From Prevotella sp. E13-27 (GTDB lineage: Bacteria; Bacteroidota; Bacteroidia; Bacteroidales; Bacteroidaceae), in contig NZ_JALPSC010000002.1 in assembly GCF_023217965.1 (NCBI RefSeq), positions 868,001-932,000 on the forward strand: a stretch of DNA of 64,000 nucleotides, read 5' to 3'. The translations under genes and the position numbers were made by a program. The notes under the pieces are model-generated. The model saw nothing but the letters and a program-made list of their open reading frames with translations. It was not told the DNA's origin and searched no databases. How positions within the stretch are numbered: the stretch's first letter is position 1; the number at the start of each line of letters is the position of its first letter. This document shows positions 1 to 10,300 of the stretch, piece by piece.

Positions 1-365
1 ATGTGGACAGTAGGAATGAAGTCGTCAATAGGAGCGCCTACCACGCCACGATGACAATAGTTTGCACCTGCGCCAAGGAACAGTCCGTTCTCAACGATAT
101 AGTAACGTGCTCCAACACCCATCATGAGAGTGTTTGGCTCATACTTACGATAGCCATATTCCAATTGTGCCAGCGCCATCCAGTTGTCTTCTATCATATA
201 ACCTACCTTGGCGTTTAAGTCGAACTTCCATTTCTCAGCACCTGTGAAATGAAGATTGGCGCCTGAAAGGCTGGTACTAACATATTTCTTACCCTGTTCA
301 AACTGAGCGAACGATGTGGCTGACATAGTCAAAGCCAAAAGCATCATTAAAAATTTCTTTTTCAT
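1..365 (-). CDS. Outer-membrane beta-barrel protein, 3' end outside window
   Basis: The minus-strand reading frame starts at 365 with a clear signal peptide (MKKKFLMMLLALTMSATSFAQ) and runs off the left edge. About 120 residues are visible. They alternate in the way of beta-strands, with aromatic residues and patterns such as KVGYMIEDNWMALAQLEYGY and MMGVGARYYIVENGLFLGAG, which are typical of small outer-membrane porin-like barrels. It lies 15 bp downstream of the CstA-type transporter on the same strand, so the two are probably co-transcribed. The exact family cannot be fixed from the fragment. Confidence 0.8.
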   Translation of the reverse strand, partial: MKKKFLMMLLALTMSATSFAQFEQGKKYVSTSLSGANLHFTGAEKWKFDLNAKVGYMIEDNWMALAQLEYGYRKYEPNTLMMGVGARYYIVENGLFLGAGANYCHRGVVGAPIDDFIPTVH

Positions 366-380
366 GACTTTATGTGAATT

Positions 381-1820
381 CTATTTATTTAGTCTTTTCA
401 TTTCTGCTCTGTGCCATAAGAGGAACCACACCACAGCAACAGCTAAGGCAGAGGCACCAACGATATATCCAATGTTCATTTCAAAGTTGAAGGCATTTGG
501 CGACACCATGAGGAACGATGAGCAAACCACCGTCATGAACAGCGCAGGAAGAAGGGTTATCCAGAAACATTTCTTCTCCCTAACGAGATATACTGTTATA
601 GCCCATAGCGTGAACACAGCCAATGTCTGGTTGCTCCATCCGAAATAGCTCCAGATGACGTTGAATCCGTCAGGATTCTCAATATTGAAATAGAGAAGCA
701 GGAAAGTAATGCCAAATAATGGTATGCAAATCCAAATGCGGTTCATGAAAGATTTCTGCTCCAAGTGAATGAACTCTGCTATGATGAGACGAGCAGAGCG
801 AAGAGCTGTGTCACCACTTGTTATAGGAGCTGCTACAACACCAAGCATAGCGAGGATTCCTCCGAATGTGCCAAGCCAGCCCTTGCTTACCTCAGTCACC
901 ACCTCTGGTGCCTGAAGGGTTGTCGGCAAGCCCAATTCCTGAGCTGCGCCACCATAGAAGAAATACATGGACACCGTTGCCCAGATAAGGGCTACGAGTC
1001 CTTCAGTAATCATTGCTCCATAGAACATGGGGCGTCCCATCTTCTCATTTTTCACGCAACGAGCCATCAGCGGAGTCTGAGTAGCATGGAAGCCACTTAT
1101 GGCGCCACAGGCAATGGTTATGAAGAGTGCTGGGAATATAGGAGTGGTAAAGCCTTCTCCATAGATGCCGTCATAGAGTTCTGGAAGCGATGGCCACTTA
1201 ATGAAGAGCACAGCCATCAGCGCTACAGCCATGAACAGCATTGATATTGCAAAGAGAGGATAGATGCGACCAATAATCTTGTCAATAGGCAGCATCGTTG
1301 CAATGATGTAATAGACAAAGATTATGCCACACCATATATATACCCACATAAGGTCATCGCTACAGAGCTTTCCCATAATCAGGGCAGGACTATAGACAAA
1401 CACCGCTGCCACCATCATCAATAGGAATACTGAGAAGACGAGCATTATCCTCTTTGTCGTTAATCCAAGATATTTGCCCACGAGCTCTGGCTGGCCAGCA
1501 CCTCCGTTACGCATGGAGAGCATGCCTGAAAGATAGTCATGGGTGGCTCCTGCAAAGATGCAACCAAGGACAATCCACAAATAGGCAGCAGGACCAAACT
1601 TAGCACCCATGATGGCACCAAAGATGGGACCTGTTCCAGCGATATTCAGAAACTGAATCATGAAAATCTTCCATGAAGGAAGAACAATAAAGTCCACTCC
1701 GTCTGCCTTTGCCACAGCAGGAGTCTCACGGTCGTCAGGTGCGAAAACGCGCTCTACGATACGTCCATAAATCATGTAGCCCACGATCAAAGCGACAAGA
1801 CTTAATACAAAAGTAATCAT
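381..1820 (-). CDS. cstA: CstA-family carbon starvation / peptide-pyruvate transporter
   Basis: This is a polytopic inner-membrane protein of 479 residues. Family hallmarks near the N-terminus are FLNIAGTGPIFGAIMGAKFGP and the following hydrophilic loop with GATHDYLSGMLSMRNGG. Roughly a dozen hydrophobic segments follow. CstA relatives import peptides or pyruvate during carbon limitation. The protein is shorter than the enterobacterial form of about 700 residues, as is common for Bacteroidota members. A -7-like box (TACTTTTG) lies on the minus strand at 1862-1869. The gene is divergent from the glycosidase at 1958. Substrate is inferred from the family only. Confidence 0.9.
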   Translation of the reverse strand: MITFVLSLVALIVGYMIYGRIVERVFAPDDRETPAVAKADGVDFIVLPSWKIFMIQFLNIAGTGPIFGAIMGAKFGPAAYLWIVLGCIFAGATHDYLSGMLSMRNGGAGQPELVGKYLGLTTKRIMLVFSVFLLMMVAAVFVYSPALIMGKLCSDDLMWVYIWCGIIFVYYIIATMLPIDKIIGRIYPLFAISMLFMAVALMAVLFIKWPSLPELYDGIYGEGFTTPIFPALFITIACGAISGFHATQTPLMARCVKNEKMGRPMFYGAMITEGLVALIWATVSMYFFYGGAAQELGLPTTLQAPEVVTEVSKGWLGTFGGILAMLGVVAAPITSGDTALRSARLIIAEFIHLEQKSFMNRIWICIPLFGITFLLLYFNIENPDGFNVIWSYFGWSNQTLAVFTLWAITVYLVREKKCFWITLLPALFMTVVCSSFLMVSPNAFNFEMNIGYIVGASALAVAVVWFLLWHRAEMKRLNK

Positions 1821-1861
1821 TTAGCTATACCTTATTATATATTTTCAATAGATTTGTCATG

Positions 1862-1869
1862 CAAAAGTA
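1862..1869 (-). promoter_or_regulatory. -7 box for cstA
   Basis: The minus strand reads TACTTTTG, matching the Bacteroidota TAnnTTTG element, about 40 nt upstream of the cstA start. No convincing -33 element was found at the usual spacing. Confidence 0.4.
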
Positions 1870-1910
1870 ATTAAATATTTTGAAATTATGAGCAGAGAAT
1901 TATGAAATAA

Positions 1911-1941
1911 TTGCATTTTAACGATAAAATAAGTAATTTTG
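1911..1941 (+). promoter_or_regulatory. Promoter of the GHL10 gene
   Basis: TTG at 1911-1913, then 20 bp, then TAATTTTG at 1934-1941. This is an exact Bacteroidota -33/-7 arrangement. The transcript would begin around 1946-1950, which rules out the ATG at 1943 and supports the ATG at 1958 as the start. Confidence 0.7.
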
Positions 1942-1957
1942 CATGCAAATTCATGTT

Positions 1958-3610
1958 ATGAAAAAGTTTTTCACTCTTTTTATGTTTCTGCTTGCTCTTT
2001 CTCTAAGCCAGAAAGTCAAGGCAGACAATTTCCTCAATCAGGTTTCACCAAAGCACGAGATAAGAGCCGTATGGCTTACTACCATAGGAGGCATAGACTG
2101 GCCCCACAGCTATAACGAGACGAGCCAGAAGGCTGAACTATGCAGGATTCTTGACGATCTTCAGAGAGCAGGAATAAACCTTGTCTTCCTACAGTCACGA
2201 GTAAGAGGCACCACAATTTACCCCTCAGCACTTGAACCTTGGGACGGATGCATAACAGGACATCCAGGCAAGGCGCCAAATTACGACCCTCTGAAGTTTG
2301 CTATAGATGAGTGCCACAAGCGAGGCATGCAGCTACATGCGTGGGTGGTGACCATCCCCATTGGCAAATGGCAAAAGCTGGGATGCGCCACATTAAGGAA
2401 GAAGCATCCGAAGATGGTCATAAAGATTGGCGAAGACGGATACATGAATCCTGAGCGCCCTGAGACAGCCGACTATCTTGTGAGCTGTTGCAGGGAGATT
2501 GTAAGGAACTACGATGTTGACGGCATACACCTCGACTATATCCGCTATCCAGAGACGTGGAAGGGCAAGCCCAGCAAGGATATTGCAAGAGCGAACATCA
2601 CTCGTATAGTTAGAGAAATACGCAAAGACATAAACATCTACAAGCCTTGGCTGATGTTCAGTTGCTCACCAATAGGCAAGCATGACGACCTGACACGCTA
2701 CAGCTCAAACGGATGGAATGCTCGCAAAAGGGTCTTTCAGGATGCACAGCAATGGCTGAAGGACGGACTCATGGATGCTGTCTTCCCCATGATGTACTTC
2801 CGTGATAATAATTTCTTTCCATTTGTCTTAGATTGGAAAGAGCGTTCCTATGGACGTATAGTCGTACCTGGTCTTGGAATATATTTCCTCGACCCAAGGG
2901 AAGGAAAATGGGAAGCCATAGATGTGGAACGCCAGATGAACATGATAAGAGAGAACGGGCTGGGACATTGCTTCTTCCGTTCGAAGTTCCTCACAGACAA
3001 TTGCAAAGGTATCTACGACTTCACAAGGGGCTTCAACTCTACCCCATCGCTGATACCACCCATGTGGTGGAAATCGTCAAAGAAGCCTTCTTCACCACTT
3101 TGGCTTGAAGTGGAAAATGACTCTCTGCTGAGATGGGCTAAGGCAGATGGCGACATAGTATATAATGTGTATGCGTCAAAGGAATTTCCTGTTGATGTGA
3201 ACAAAGCATCGAACTTGGTTAAGACTCGCTTCACTTCCAACTCTATTCTTATAGACAGAAGAACAAGCCTGAACTATGCTGTAACAGTACAAGACAGATA
3301 CGGAATGGAGAGCGAGCCAGTACAGCTTAGCGCATCGAGAGTGAAGAAGGATGTTGAAGAGAAAGGAAAAGCTGCTGTCACTATGGTTAGTAATGAATTT
3401 GTTCTCCCCATAAAGCCATCGACCATAGATGCCGACTTCATAATAATCGAGACCCTACAGGGGGCTGCCGTAAAGGTGGTGTCATATAAGAAGAACAAGA
3501 TTTCTGTTTCCGATCTGCCAGAAGGCATGTATCAATGGAGAACACTCGGACGCAAGGGGCGCAACCACAGAATGGGATTCTTCACTATTGACAGACGACA
3601 CAGAATCTAA
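1958..3610 (+). CDS. GHL10/DUF187-type glycosidase with C-terminal Fn3-like module
   Basis: This is a secreted protein of about 550 residues with signal peptide MKKFFTLFMFLLALSLSQKVKA. The catalytic (beta/alpha)8 part spans roughly residues 30-360 and begins with the family pattern EIRAVWLTTIGGIDWP. It also contains DGIHLDYIRYP, typical of glycosyl-hydrolase-like family 10 (YngK-type) proteins. A fibronectin-III-like beta sandwich follows (about 370-450), then a beta-rich tail. Family members cleave polysaccharide or peptidoglycan-type glycans; the substrate here is unknown. The start was moved from 1943 to 1958 because the promoter -7 box ends at 1941 and a signal peptide begins at 1958. Confidence 0.85.
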   Translation: MKKFFTLFMFLLALSLSQKVKADNFLNQVSPKHEIRAVWLTTIGGIDWPHSYNETSQKAELCRILDDLQRAGINLVFLQSRVRGTTIYPSALEPWDGCITGHPGKAPNYDPLKFAIDECHKRGMQLHAWVVTIPIGKWQKLGCATLRKKHPKMVIKIGEDGYMNPERPETADYLVSCCREIVRNYDVDGIHLDYIRYPETWKGKPSKDIARANITRIVREIRKDINIYKPWLMFSCSPIGKHDDLTRYSSNGWNARKRVFQDAQQWLKDGLMDAVFPMMYFRDNNFFPFVLDWKERSYGRIVVPGLGIYFLDPREGKWEAIDVERQMNMIRENGLGHCFFRSKFLTDNCKGIYDFTRGFNSTPSLIPPMWWKSSKKPSSPLWLEVENDSLLRWAKADGDIVYNVYASKEFPVDVNKASNLVKTRFTSNSILIDRRTSLNYAVTVQDRYGMESEPVQLSASRVKKDVEEKGKAAVTMVSNEFVLPIKPSTIDADFIIIETLQGAAVKVVSYKKNKISVSDLPEGMYQWRTLGRKGRNHRMGFFTIDRRHRI

Positions 3611-3612
3611 CA

Positions 3613-3678
3613 ACGAGAAGCGTTTGGTAAGAACGCTCGAAGTATTTAGTAAGAACACCCTGAGAGATTAGTAAGAAC
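3613..3678 (+). repeat. 22-bp tandem repeat, three units
   Basis: Three consecutive 22-bp units (3613-3634, 3635-3656, 3657-3678) each end in GTAAGAAC, and the upstream half is variable but GAG/GTTT-like. The array fills the gap between the GHL10 gene and the rRNA methylase gene. The same repeat, inverted, occurs at 29378-29421. Confidence 0.8.
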
Positions 3679-3683
3679 AGATT

Positions 3684-4487
3684 ATGAACTTGATTGAAAT
3701 AGAATCGCTCGACCAAAAGGAGCTTCTTCCGTATAGCCAGTTGACTGAAGCCCAGCTTCGCAACGGAAGCGAGCACTTTGAAGGAGGCGTATTCATTGTT
3801 GAGAGTCCCAAAGTCATAAAAGTGGCAATAGATGCAGGTTATGAGCCTTTGTCTATGCTTTGCGAAAGGAAGCACATTACTGGCGATGCAGCCGACATCA
3901 TTGCGCGTTTTCCAGACATGAATGTTTATACTGGCAGTCGCGAACTGCTGAAGAACCTTACTGGCTACACGCTGACACGTGGGGTCCTGTGCGCCATGAG
4001 AAGAAAGCCAAGTCCTGAAGTAAAAGAAATCTGCAAGGACTCTCGACGAGTGGTAGTAATCCAGGGCGTTGTCGATACTACAAATATAGGTGCAATATTC
4101 CGTTCGGCAGCTGCATTGGGCATTGATGCTGTGCTATTGACCAAGGACTCTTGCGACCCACTCAACAGAAGGTCTGTCAGAGTGTCGATGGGTTCCGTCT
4201 TTCTAGTGCCCTGGACATGGATTGACACATCGCTTGAAGAATTAAAGAATCTCGGCTTCAAGACAGCAGCAATGGCTCTTTCAAACAACTCGATAAGCTT
4301 AGACAATCCTGTGCTTGCCGATGAGCAACGCCTTGCAATAATCATGGGGACAGAAGGCGACGGACTGACAAAAGAATCAATAGCTGCAGCCGATTATGTG
4401 GTTCGCATTCCGATGGCACATAACGTGGATTCGCTGAATGTTGCAGCTGCTGCAGCAGTAGCTTTTTGGCAATTACGTGTTAAGTAA
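3684..4487 (+). CDS. SpoU/TrmH-family RNA 2'-O-methyltransferase
   Basis: This 267-residue protein is predicted to transfer a methyl group from SAM to a ribose 2'-OH of rRNA or tRNA. The N-terminal substrate-binding domain (about 1-100) is followed by a SPOUT knot domain. Motif 1 is VDTTNIGAIFRSAAALGID, motif 2 is IIMGTEGDGL and motif 3 is IPMAHNVDSLNVAAAAAV. The order and spacing fit the TrmH/RlmB-type 23S rRNA methylases. It begins 5 bp after the 22-bp repeat array, and no clear promoter was seen between. The specific nucleotide target cannot be read from sequence. Confidence 0.9.
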   Translation: MNLIEIESLDQKELLPYSQLTEAQLRNGSEHFEGGVFIVESPKVIKVAIDAGYEPLSMLCERKHITGDAADIIARFPDMNVYTGSRELLKNLTGYTLTRGVLCAMRRKPSPEVKEICKDSRRVVVIQGVVDTTNIGAIFRSAAALGIDAVLLTKDSCDPLNRRSVRVSMGSVFLVPWTWIDTSLEELKNLGFKTAAMALSNNSISLDNPVLADEQRLAIIMGTEGDGLTKESIAAADYVVRIPMAHNVDSLNVAAAAAVAFWQLRVK

Positions 4488-4497
4488 TAAAAAAAAC

Positions 4498-4528
4498 TTG
4501 GTCGTTTGAAATCTATTTTGTACCTTTG
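4498..4528 (+). promoter_or_regulatory. Promoter of aminopeptidase P gene
   Basis: TTG at 4498-4500, 20 bp, TACCTTTG at 4521-4528, 32 bp before the ATG. This is a full Bacteroidota consensus promoter. Confidence 0.75.
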
Positions 4529-4560
4529 CACCGCAATTTCAAAAATGCACTTTTAAGGAT

Positions 4561-5961
4561 ATGTTTTCAAGAAGTACATATGTTAATAGAAGGAAGCAAC
4601 TTCGCGAGTTAGTAGGCGAAGGCTTAGTATTGCTTTTCGGAAACAACGAGTCACCAGCCAACTATCCCGCCAACAGCTATTCGCCAATGAGGCAGGACTC
4701 TTCATTCCTTTATTTCTTCGGTCAGCACAGAGACGGTCTGATTGGAGTAATAGACATTGACAAGAATGTTGAAATGCTCATAGGCGATGACATCAGCGTT
4801 GAGGATATAGTATGGATGGGATATACTCCTTCTGTAGCAGACCTTGCAGCAGAAGTTGGTGTAGAAAAGACTGCTCCGCTTCGTGAGATAAAGACAATAT
4901 GCAACGAAGCTCTTCGACAGAAGCGTAAGATTCATTTCCTGCCACCATATCGTTATGACACAAAGATAATGATTATGGATCTTCTGGGCATACATCCTAA
5001 TCAGCAGAAAGAGTCAGCATCGTTAGAACTGATAAAGGCTGTTGTAAAGATGCGCTCAACAAAGGAGCAGCAGGAGATTGACGCAATAGAGCGTGCATGT
5101 GATGTAGGCTATGCCATGCACACCACAGCACAGCTACTGATAAAGCCAGGAGTCACAGAAAGATTCATTGGCGGACAGGTGGACGGAATAGCACGTTCGC
5201 TGGCACAAGGGGTAAGCTTTGCAACAATCTTCACCCAGCATGGCGAGATAATGCATGGATGCCCCTCAGACAAAGAGCTTGAAAGCGGACGTCTGGCTCT
5301 GTGCGATGCAGGATGCGAGCTTGACGATTATTGCTCTGACAACACTCGAACGATGCCTGTAAACGGAAAGTTTGACCAGCGTCAGTTAGAGATATACTCT
5401 ATCGTGGAAGCTTGTCACGACTACGTTCTCGAGGTAGCAAAGCCAGGCGTAAAATATGCCGATGTTCACTTCGCTGTGTGCCGACTGATGACAGAACGGC
5501 TCAAGGAGCTGGGACTCATGAAGGGCGACACAGAAGAAGCCGTTCGTGCAGGAGCACACGCTATGTTCCTCCCTCACGGATTAGGACACATGATGGGTAT
5601 GGACGTTCACGACATGGAAGGCTTAGGACAAATCTATGTTGGCTTCGATGAAGAGACAAGACCCAATCTCGAACAGTTTGGCACAAATTGTCTGCGCATG
5701 GGCCGACGTCTGGAAGAAGGCTTCGTAGTGACTGACGAGCCAGGCATATACTTCATACCAGCACTTATTGACGACTGGAAAGCAAGCAGACATTGCGAAG
5801 AGTTCCTTAACTTTGACAAGCTCGAGACCTACAAGGACTTCGGAGGCATAAGAATAGAGGACGACCTGCTCATAACAAAGGACGGATGCCGCTTCATGGG
5901 CAGCAAGCGCATACCTTACAAAGCGAAGGAACTTGAGGAGTTCATGAGCAAAAACAAATAG
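4561..5961 (+). CDS. Xaa-Pro aminopeptidase (M24B, aminopeptidase P-like)
   Basis: This 466-residue cytosolic metallopeptidase should remove N-terminal residues preceding proline. The N-terminal creatinase-like domain (about 1-170) contains the typical DSSFLYFFGQ. The pita-bread catalytic domain follows. Its metal ligands are visible in order: CDAGCELDDYCSDNTRT (two Asp), LPHGLGHMMGMDVHD (His), VVTDEPGIYF (Glu) and GGIRIEDDLLIT (Glu). Length is normal for the family. It has its own promoter and is followed 53 bp later by the C1 peptidase gene. Confidence 0.93.
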   Translation: MFSRSTYVNRRKQLRELVGEGLVLLFGNNESPANYPANSYSPMRQDSSFLYFFGQHRDGLIGVIDIDKNVEMLIGDDISVEDIVWMGYTPSVADLAAEVGVEKTAPLREIKTICNEALRQKRKIHFLPPYRYDTKIMIMDLLGIHPNQQKESASLELIKAVVKMRSTKEQQEIDAIERACDVGYAMHTTAQLLIKPGVTERFIGGQVDGIARSLAQGVSFATIFTQHGEIMHGCPSDKELESGRLALCDAGCELDDYCSDNTRTMPVNGKFDQRQLEIYSIVEACHDYVLEVAKPGVKYADVHFAVCRLMTERLKELGLMKGDTEEAVRAGAHAMFLPHGLGHMMGMDVHDMEGLGQIYVGFDEETRPNLEQFGTNCLRMGRRLEEGFVVTDEPGIYFIPALIDDWKASRHCEEFLNFDKLETYKDFGGIRIEDDLLITKDGCRFMGSKRIPYKAKELEEFMSKNK

Positions 5962-6014
5962 ACAAACAGGACAACGATTCAGATAACACAACAAAGTATT
6001 ATAAATAAATTGTA

Positions 6015-7214
6015 ATGAAGAAAATTTTCACTTTCGCGCTATTGGCAGTATTTGCCTTGTGCGCACAGGCTGAAGAAAAAGACTCTACGAAGTCTAACAA
6101 GCCTGTGTTCACCACGATTAAGGAGAATCCCATTACAAGCATTAAAGACCAGAACCGTTCTGGAACATGCTGGGACTACTCTACCCTTTCATTCTTTGAA
6201 GCAGAGATACTGAAGGCAACAGGTAAGACATACGACCTCTGTGAGTCTTTTGTAGCAAACAAGACTTACATGGAAAGAGCTATTCAGGTGGTACGCTACC
6301 ACGGTGACTGCCAGTTCTCACAAGGAGGCTCGGCAGAAGACGTGCTCGCAACACTCAAGACTCACGGCATCTGTCCTGAAGGCGCAATGCCTTTCCCAGG
6401 CTCACTCTATGGAGACTCGCTTAACAACTTCAACGAGTTCTTCTCACTTCTTGAGCCATATGTTGCAGCTATCGCAAAAAGCTCTGCAAAGAAAATCTCA
6501 AACCAGTGGAAGGTGGGACTTCAGGGAATACTTGACGCATACTTAGGCAAGTGCCCAGAAGAGTTCGTTTACGAAGGCAAGAAATACACTCCGAAGTCAT
6601 TCGTAAAGAGTCTTGGCATCAACCTCGATGACTACGTAAGCATCACAAGCTACACACACCACCCATTCTACACAGCTTTTGCTGTAGAGGTGCAGGACAA
6701 CTGGCGATTCCCACTCAGCTATAACCTTCCAATGGATGAGATGATGAGAGTTATTGACAACGCCGTTGAAAAAGGATATACCATTGCTTGGGGCGGCGAC
6801 GTTAGCGAAGATGGTTTTACACGTCAAGGACTAGCTTACGCAGTAGATGGCAAGGCTGCACAGAGCCTTCGCGGTAGCGACATGGCACGCTGGCTTAAGC
6901 TTGCTGCAGCAAAGAAGCGCGACATCATCGATTCACTCGGATGCAATGTTCCAGAAATTGTTCCAACACAGGAACTCCGTCAGGAACGTTTCGACAACTG
7001 GGAACTCACCGATGACCACGGAATGCTCATCTATGGTGTAGCAAAAGACCAGAACGGTAAAGAATACTACATGGTCAAGAACTCATGGGGAGAAGCTGGC
7101 GAGTATAAAGGAATATGGTATATGACAAAGGCTTTCATTGCTGCAAACACAATGGACTTCCTTGTTAACAAGAATGCCATTCCCAAGGATATTCGTAAGA
7201 AGTTAGGACTTTAA
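6015..7214 (+). CDS. Secreted C1-family (bleomycin-hydrolase-like) cysteine peptidase
   Basis: This 399-residue protein has a signal peptide (MKKIFTFALLAVFALCAQA). The papain-fold triad is visible: Cys52 in QNRSGTCWDYSTL, His335 in DDHGMLIYG and Asn356 in VKNSWGE. The domain order and C-terminal layout match the PepC/bleomycin hydrolase (C1B) group, but the exported location differs from the cytosolic classical enzymes. It follows the aminopeptidase P gene by 53 bp without a recognisable promoter and is closed by a strong terminator at 7236. The two probably cooperate in peptide use. Confidence 0.9.
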   Translation: MKKIFTFALLAVFALCAQAEEKDSTKSNKPVFTTIKENPITSIKDQNRSGTCWDYSTLSFFEAEILKATGKTYDLCESFVANKTYMERAIQVVRYHGDCQFSQGGSAEDVLATLKTHGICPEGAMPFPGSLYGDSLNNFNEFFSLLEPYVAAIAKSSAKKISNQWKVGLQGILDAYLGKCPEEFVYEGKKYTPKSFVKSLGINLDDYVSITSYTHHPFYTAFAVEVQDNWRFPLSYNLPMDEMMRVIDNAVEKGYTIAWGGDVSEDGFTRQGLAYAVDGKAAQSLRGSDMARWLKLAAAKKRDIIDSLGCNVPEIVPTQELRQERFDNWELTDDHGMLIYGVAKDQNGKEYYMVKNSWGEAGEYKGIWYMTKAFIAANTMDFLVNKNAIPKDIRKKLGL

Positions 7215-7235
7215 TTTTTAGAGATATGAAGATAT

Positions 7236-7284
7236 ATAGAGGTGTCATTTCCTACAATTTGTGAGGATGGCACCTCTATTTTTT
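7236..7284 (+). terminator. Rho-independent terminator after the C1 peptidase gene
   Basis: ATAGAGGTGTCAT (from 7236) pairs with ATGGCACCTCTAT (ending about 7279), with one G-T pair, followed by a T run to 7284. Confidence 0.8.
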
Positions 7285-7293
7285 GACATAACA

Positions 7294-7325
7294 TTTGTTG
7301 CAACGATAAATTTTACGTACCTTTG
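7294..7325 (+). promoter_or_regulatory. Promoter of carB
   Basis: TTTG at 7294-7297, 20 bp, TACCTTTG at 7318-7325. This is a perfect Bacteroidota consensus, 38 bp before the carB ATG. Confidence 0.8.
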
Positions 7326-7363
7326 CATCAACAAACAACCACACTTTAAATTCAAACACAACA

Positions 7364-10300
7364 ATGACCAAAGCGAATTTCAAAAAGGTATTGGTTTTGG
7401 GCTCAGGAGCCCTCAAAATCGGACAGGCTGGTGAATTTGACTATTCAGGCTCACAGGCGCTGAAAGCACTGCGTGAAGAAGGAATCAAGAGCGTTCTGAT
7501 AAATCCGAACATCGCTACGATTCAGACTTCAGAAGGTATTGCAGACAAGGTTTATTTCCAGCCTGTAACTACTCATTTCGTTACCGAAGTTATTAAGAAG
7601 GAGCGCCCAGACGGCATATTGCTGGCATTCGGCGGACAGACTGCTCTTAACTGCGGTACAGAGCTTTATCAGAAAGGTATTCTTAAGGAGTATGGTGTTG
7701 AGGTACTGGGCACAAGTGTTGAAGCCATAATGAATACTGAAGACCGTGACTTGTTTGTTAAGAAACTTGACGAAATCAGCCTGAAGACTCCAGTAAGCCA
7801 TGCAGTAGAGAACATGGACGATGCTATGAAGGCAGCACGTGAGATAGGCTTCCCAATCATGATTCGTTCAGCCTATGCACTTGGTGGTCTCGGCAGTGGT
7901 ATCTGTCCAGACGAGGCAGCATTCAAGGAGCTTGCTGAGAGCGCCTTCACCTTTGCACCACAGATTCTTGTAGAAGAGTCTCTGAAAGGTTGGAAAGAGA
8001 TTGAGTTCGAGTGTATCAGAGATGCTAACGACCATTGCTTCACAGTTGCATCAATGGAGAACTTCGACCCTCTGGGCATACACACTGGCGAGTCTATCGT
8101 TGTTGCTCCAACATGCTCACTTACTGAAGAGCAGGTCAAGATGCTACAAGAAATCACAATTCGCTGCGTACGCCACCTCGGCATCGTAGGCGAATGTAAC
8201 ATCCAGTTCGCTTTCAACGCTAAGACAAACGACTATCGCATTATAGAGATTAACGCTCGCCTTTCACGCTCATCAGCTCTCGCATCAAAGGCTACTGGCT
8301 ATCCCCTCGCCTTCGTTGCAGCAAAGATTGCACTCGGATACACTCTCGACCAGATTGGTGAGATGGGCACTCCAAACTCTGCATACGTAGCTCCTTCACT
8401 CGACTACATGATTTGTAAGATTCCTCGTTGGGACCTTACAAAGTTTGCTGGAGTAAGCCGCAAGATCGGCTCTTCCATGAAATCTGTAGGCGAAATCATG
8501 AGCATTGGCCGCTCTTTCGAAGAAATGATTCAGAAAGGTCTGCGCATGATTGGACAAGGCATGCACGGTTTCGTTGGAAACGACCATACTAAATTCGACA
8601 ACCTTGACGATGCTCTCGCTAACCCAACTGACCTTCGCATCTTTGCTATAGCACAGGCTCTTGAGGAGGGTTATACAGTAGAGAGAATTGAAGAACTGAC
8701 AAAGATTGACGTATGGTTCCTTGAGCGTCTGAAGCGCATCGTTGACCTGAAGCATCAGCTTCAGTCATACAACAAGCTTGAAGACCTGCCCGATGAACTT
8801 CTGCTTGAGGTGAAGCGTGCCGGATTCAGCGACTTCCAGATTGCCCGCTTCGTATTGAAGCCAACTTCAGGAAACATGGAGAAGGAGAACCTGGAAGTAC
8901 GTCGCTATCGCAAGCAGCGCGGAATACTGCCAAGCGTGAAGCGCATTGAGACTGTGGCTTCAGAGCATCCAGAGCTGACAAACTACCTGTACTTCACATA
9001 TACACATACACCAGCATTCGGCACAGAGACTAACAAGCCTTATGTTCCCACACACGACATCAACTACTATAACAACGAGAAAGCTGTGGTAGTTCTTGGT
9101 TCAGGTGCATACCGAATCGGCTCTTCAGTAGAGTTTGACTGGTGCTCTGTAAATGCCATACAGACCGCAAGGAAACAGGGTTATAAGAGTATCATGATCA
9201 ACTACAACCCTGAGACGGTTTCTACTGACTATGACATGTGTGACCGTCTGTACTTCGACGAACTGTCACTTGAGCGTGTACTCGATGTTATTGACCTTGA
9301 GTCTCCACGCGGAGTCATCGTCTCTGTGGGTGGACAGATACCTAACAACCTTGCAATGAAGCTTTATCGTCAGGGTGTTCCTGTACTTGGCACAAGCCCT
9401 GTAGATATAGACCGTGCTGAAAACCGCGACAAGTTCTCAGCTATGCTTGACAAACTTGGCATTGACCAGCCAGCATGGCGTGCGCTCACCTCTTTCGAAG
9501 ACATCAAGGAGTTTGTTGACGAGGTAGGCTATCCTGTACTTGTTCGTCCAAGCTACGTACTCTCTGGTGCAGCAATGAACGTCTGCTACGATGATGAGGA
9601 ACTGCATCGCTTCCTCAACATGGCTACCGAGGTATCTAAGGAATTCCCTGTCGTAGTTTCACAGTTCATGCAGGAGACAAAGGAGATTGAGTTTGACGCT
9701 GTTGCCGACAAGGGCGATGTTGTGGAATATGCTATTTCAGAGCACATTGAATATGCAGGCGTTCACTCGGGTGATGCTACAATGGTATTCCCTGCACAGC
9801 ACATCTACTTCTCTACTGTTCGACAGATAAAGAAGATTGCACGCAAGATTGCTGCTGAGCTCAACATCAGTGGTCCATTCAACATCCAGTTCCTTGCAAA
9901 GAACCGTGAGGTAAAGGTTATTGAATGTAACCTTCGCGCAAGCCGCTCATTCCCATTCGTATCAAAGATTCTGAAGCGCAACTTCATTGAGACTGCCACA
10001 AAGATTATGCTTGATGTTCCATACGCTCGTCCTGACAAGAGCGAGTTCGACATTGACCGCATAGGCGTAAAGGCATCACAGTTCTCATTCGCACGTCTTC
10101 AGAATGCAGACCCAGTCCTTGGCGTGGACATGAGCTCTACAGGTGAGGTAGGCTGTCTTGGCGACGACCTCAACGAGGCTCTTCTTAACGCACTCATTGC
10201 AACAGGCTATCGTTTGCCAAAGAAGTCAGTACTCATCAGTTCAGGTGCAGCAAAAGGCAAGGTATCATTGCTTGAGCCTGCAAAGGAACTTGTAAAGAAA

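Noticed and set aside
765..1244. A 159-codon plus-strand frame inside cstA.
   Set aside because: Composition is Cys/His/Ser-rich without domains, and the minus strand encodes the conserved CstA family.
3613..3678. CRISPR array.
   Set aside because: The repeats are back to back without spacers of regular length, and no cas genes are present.
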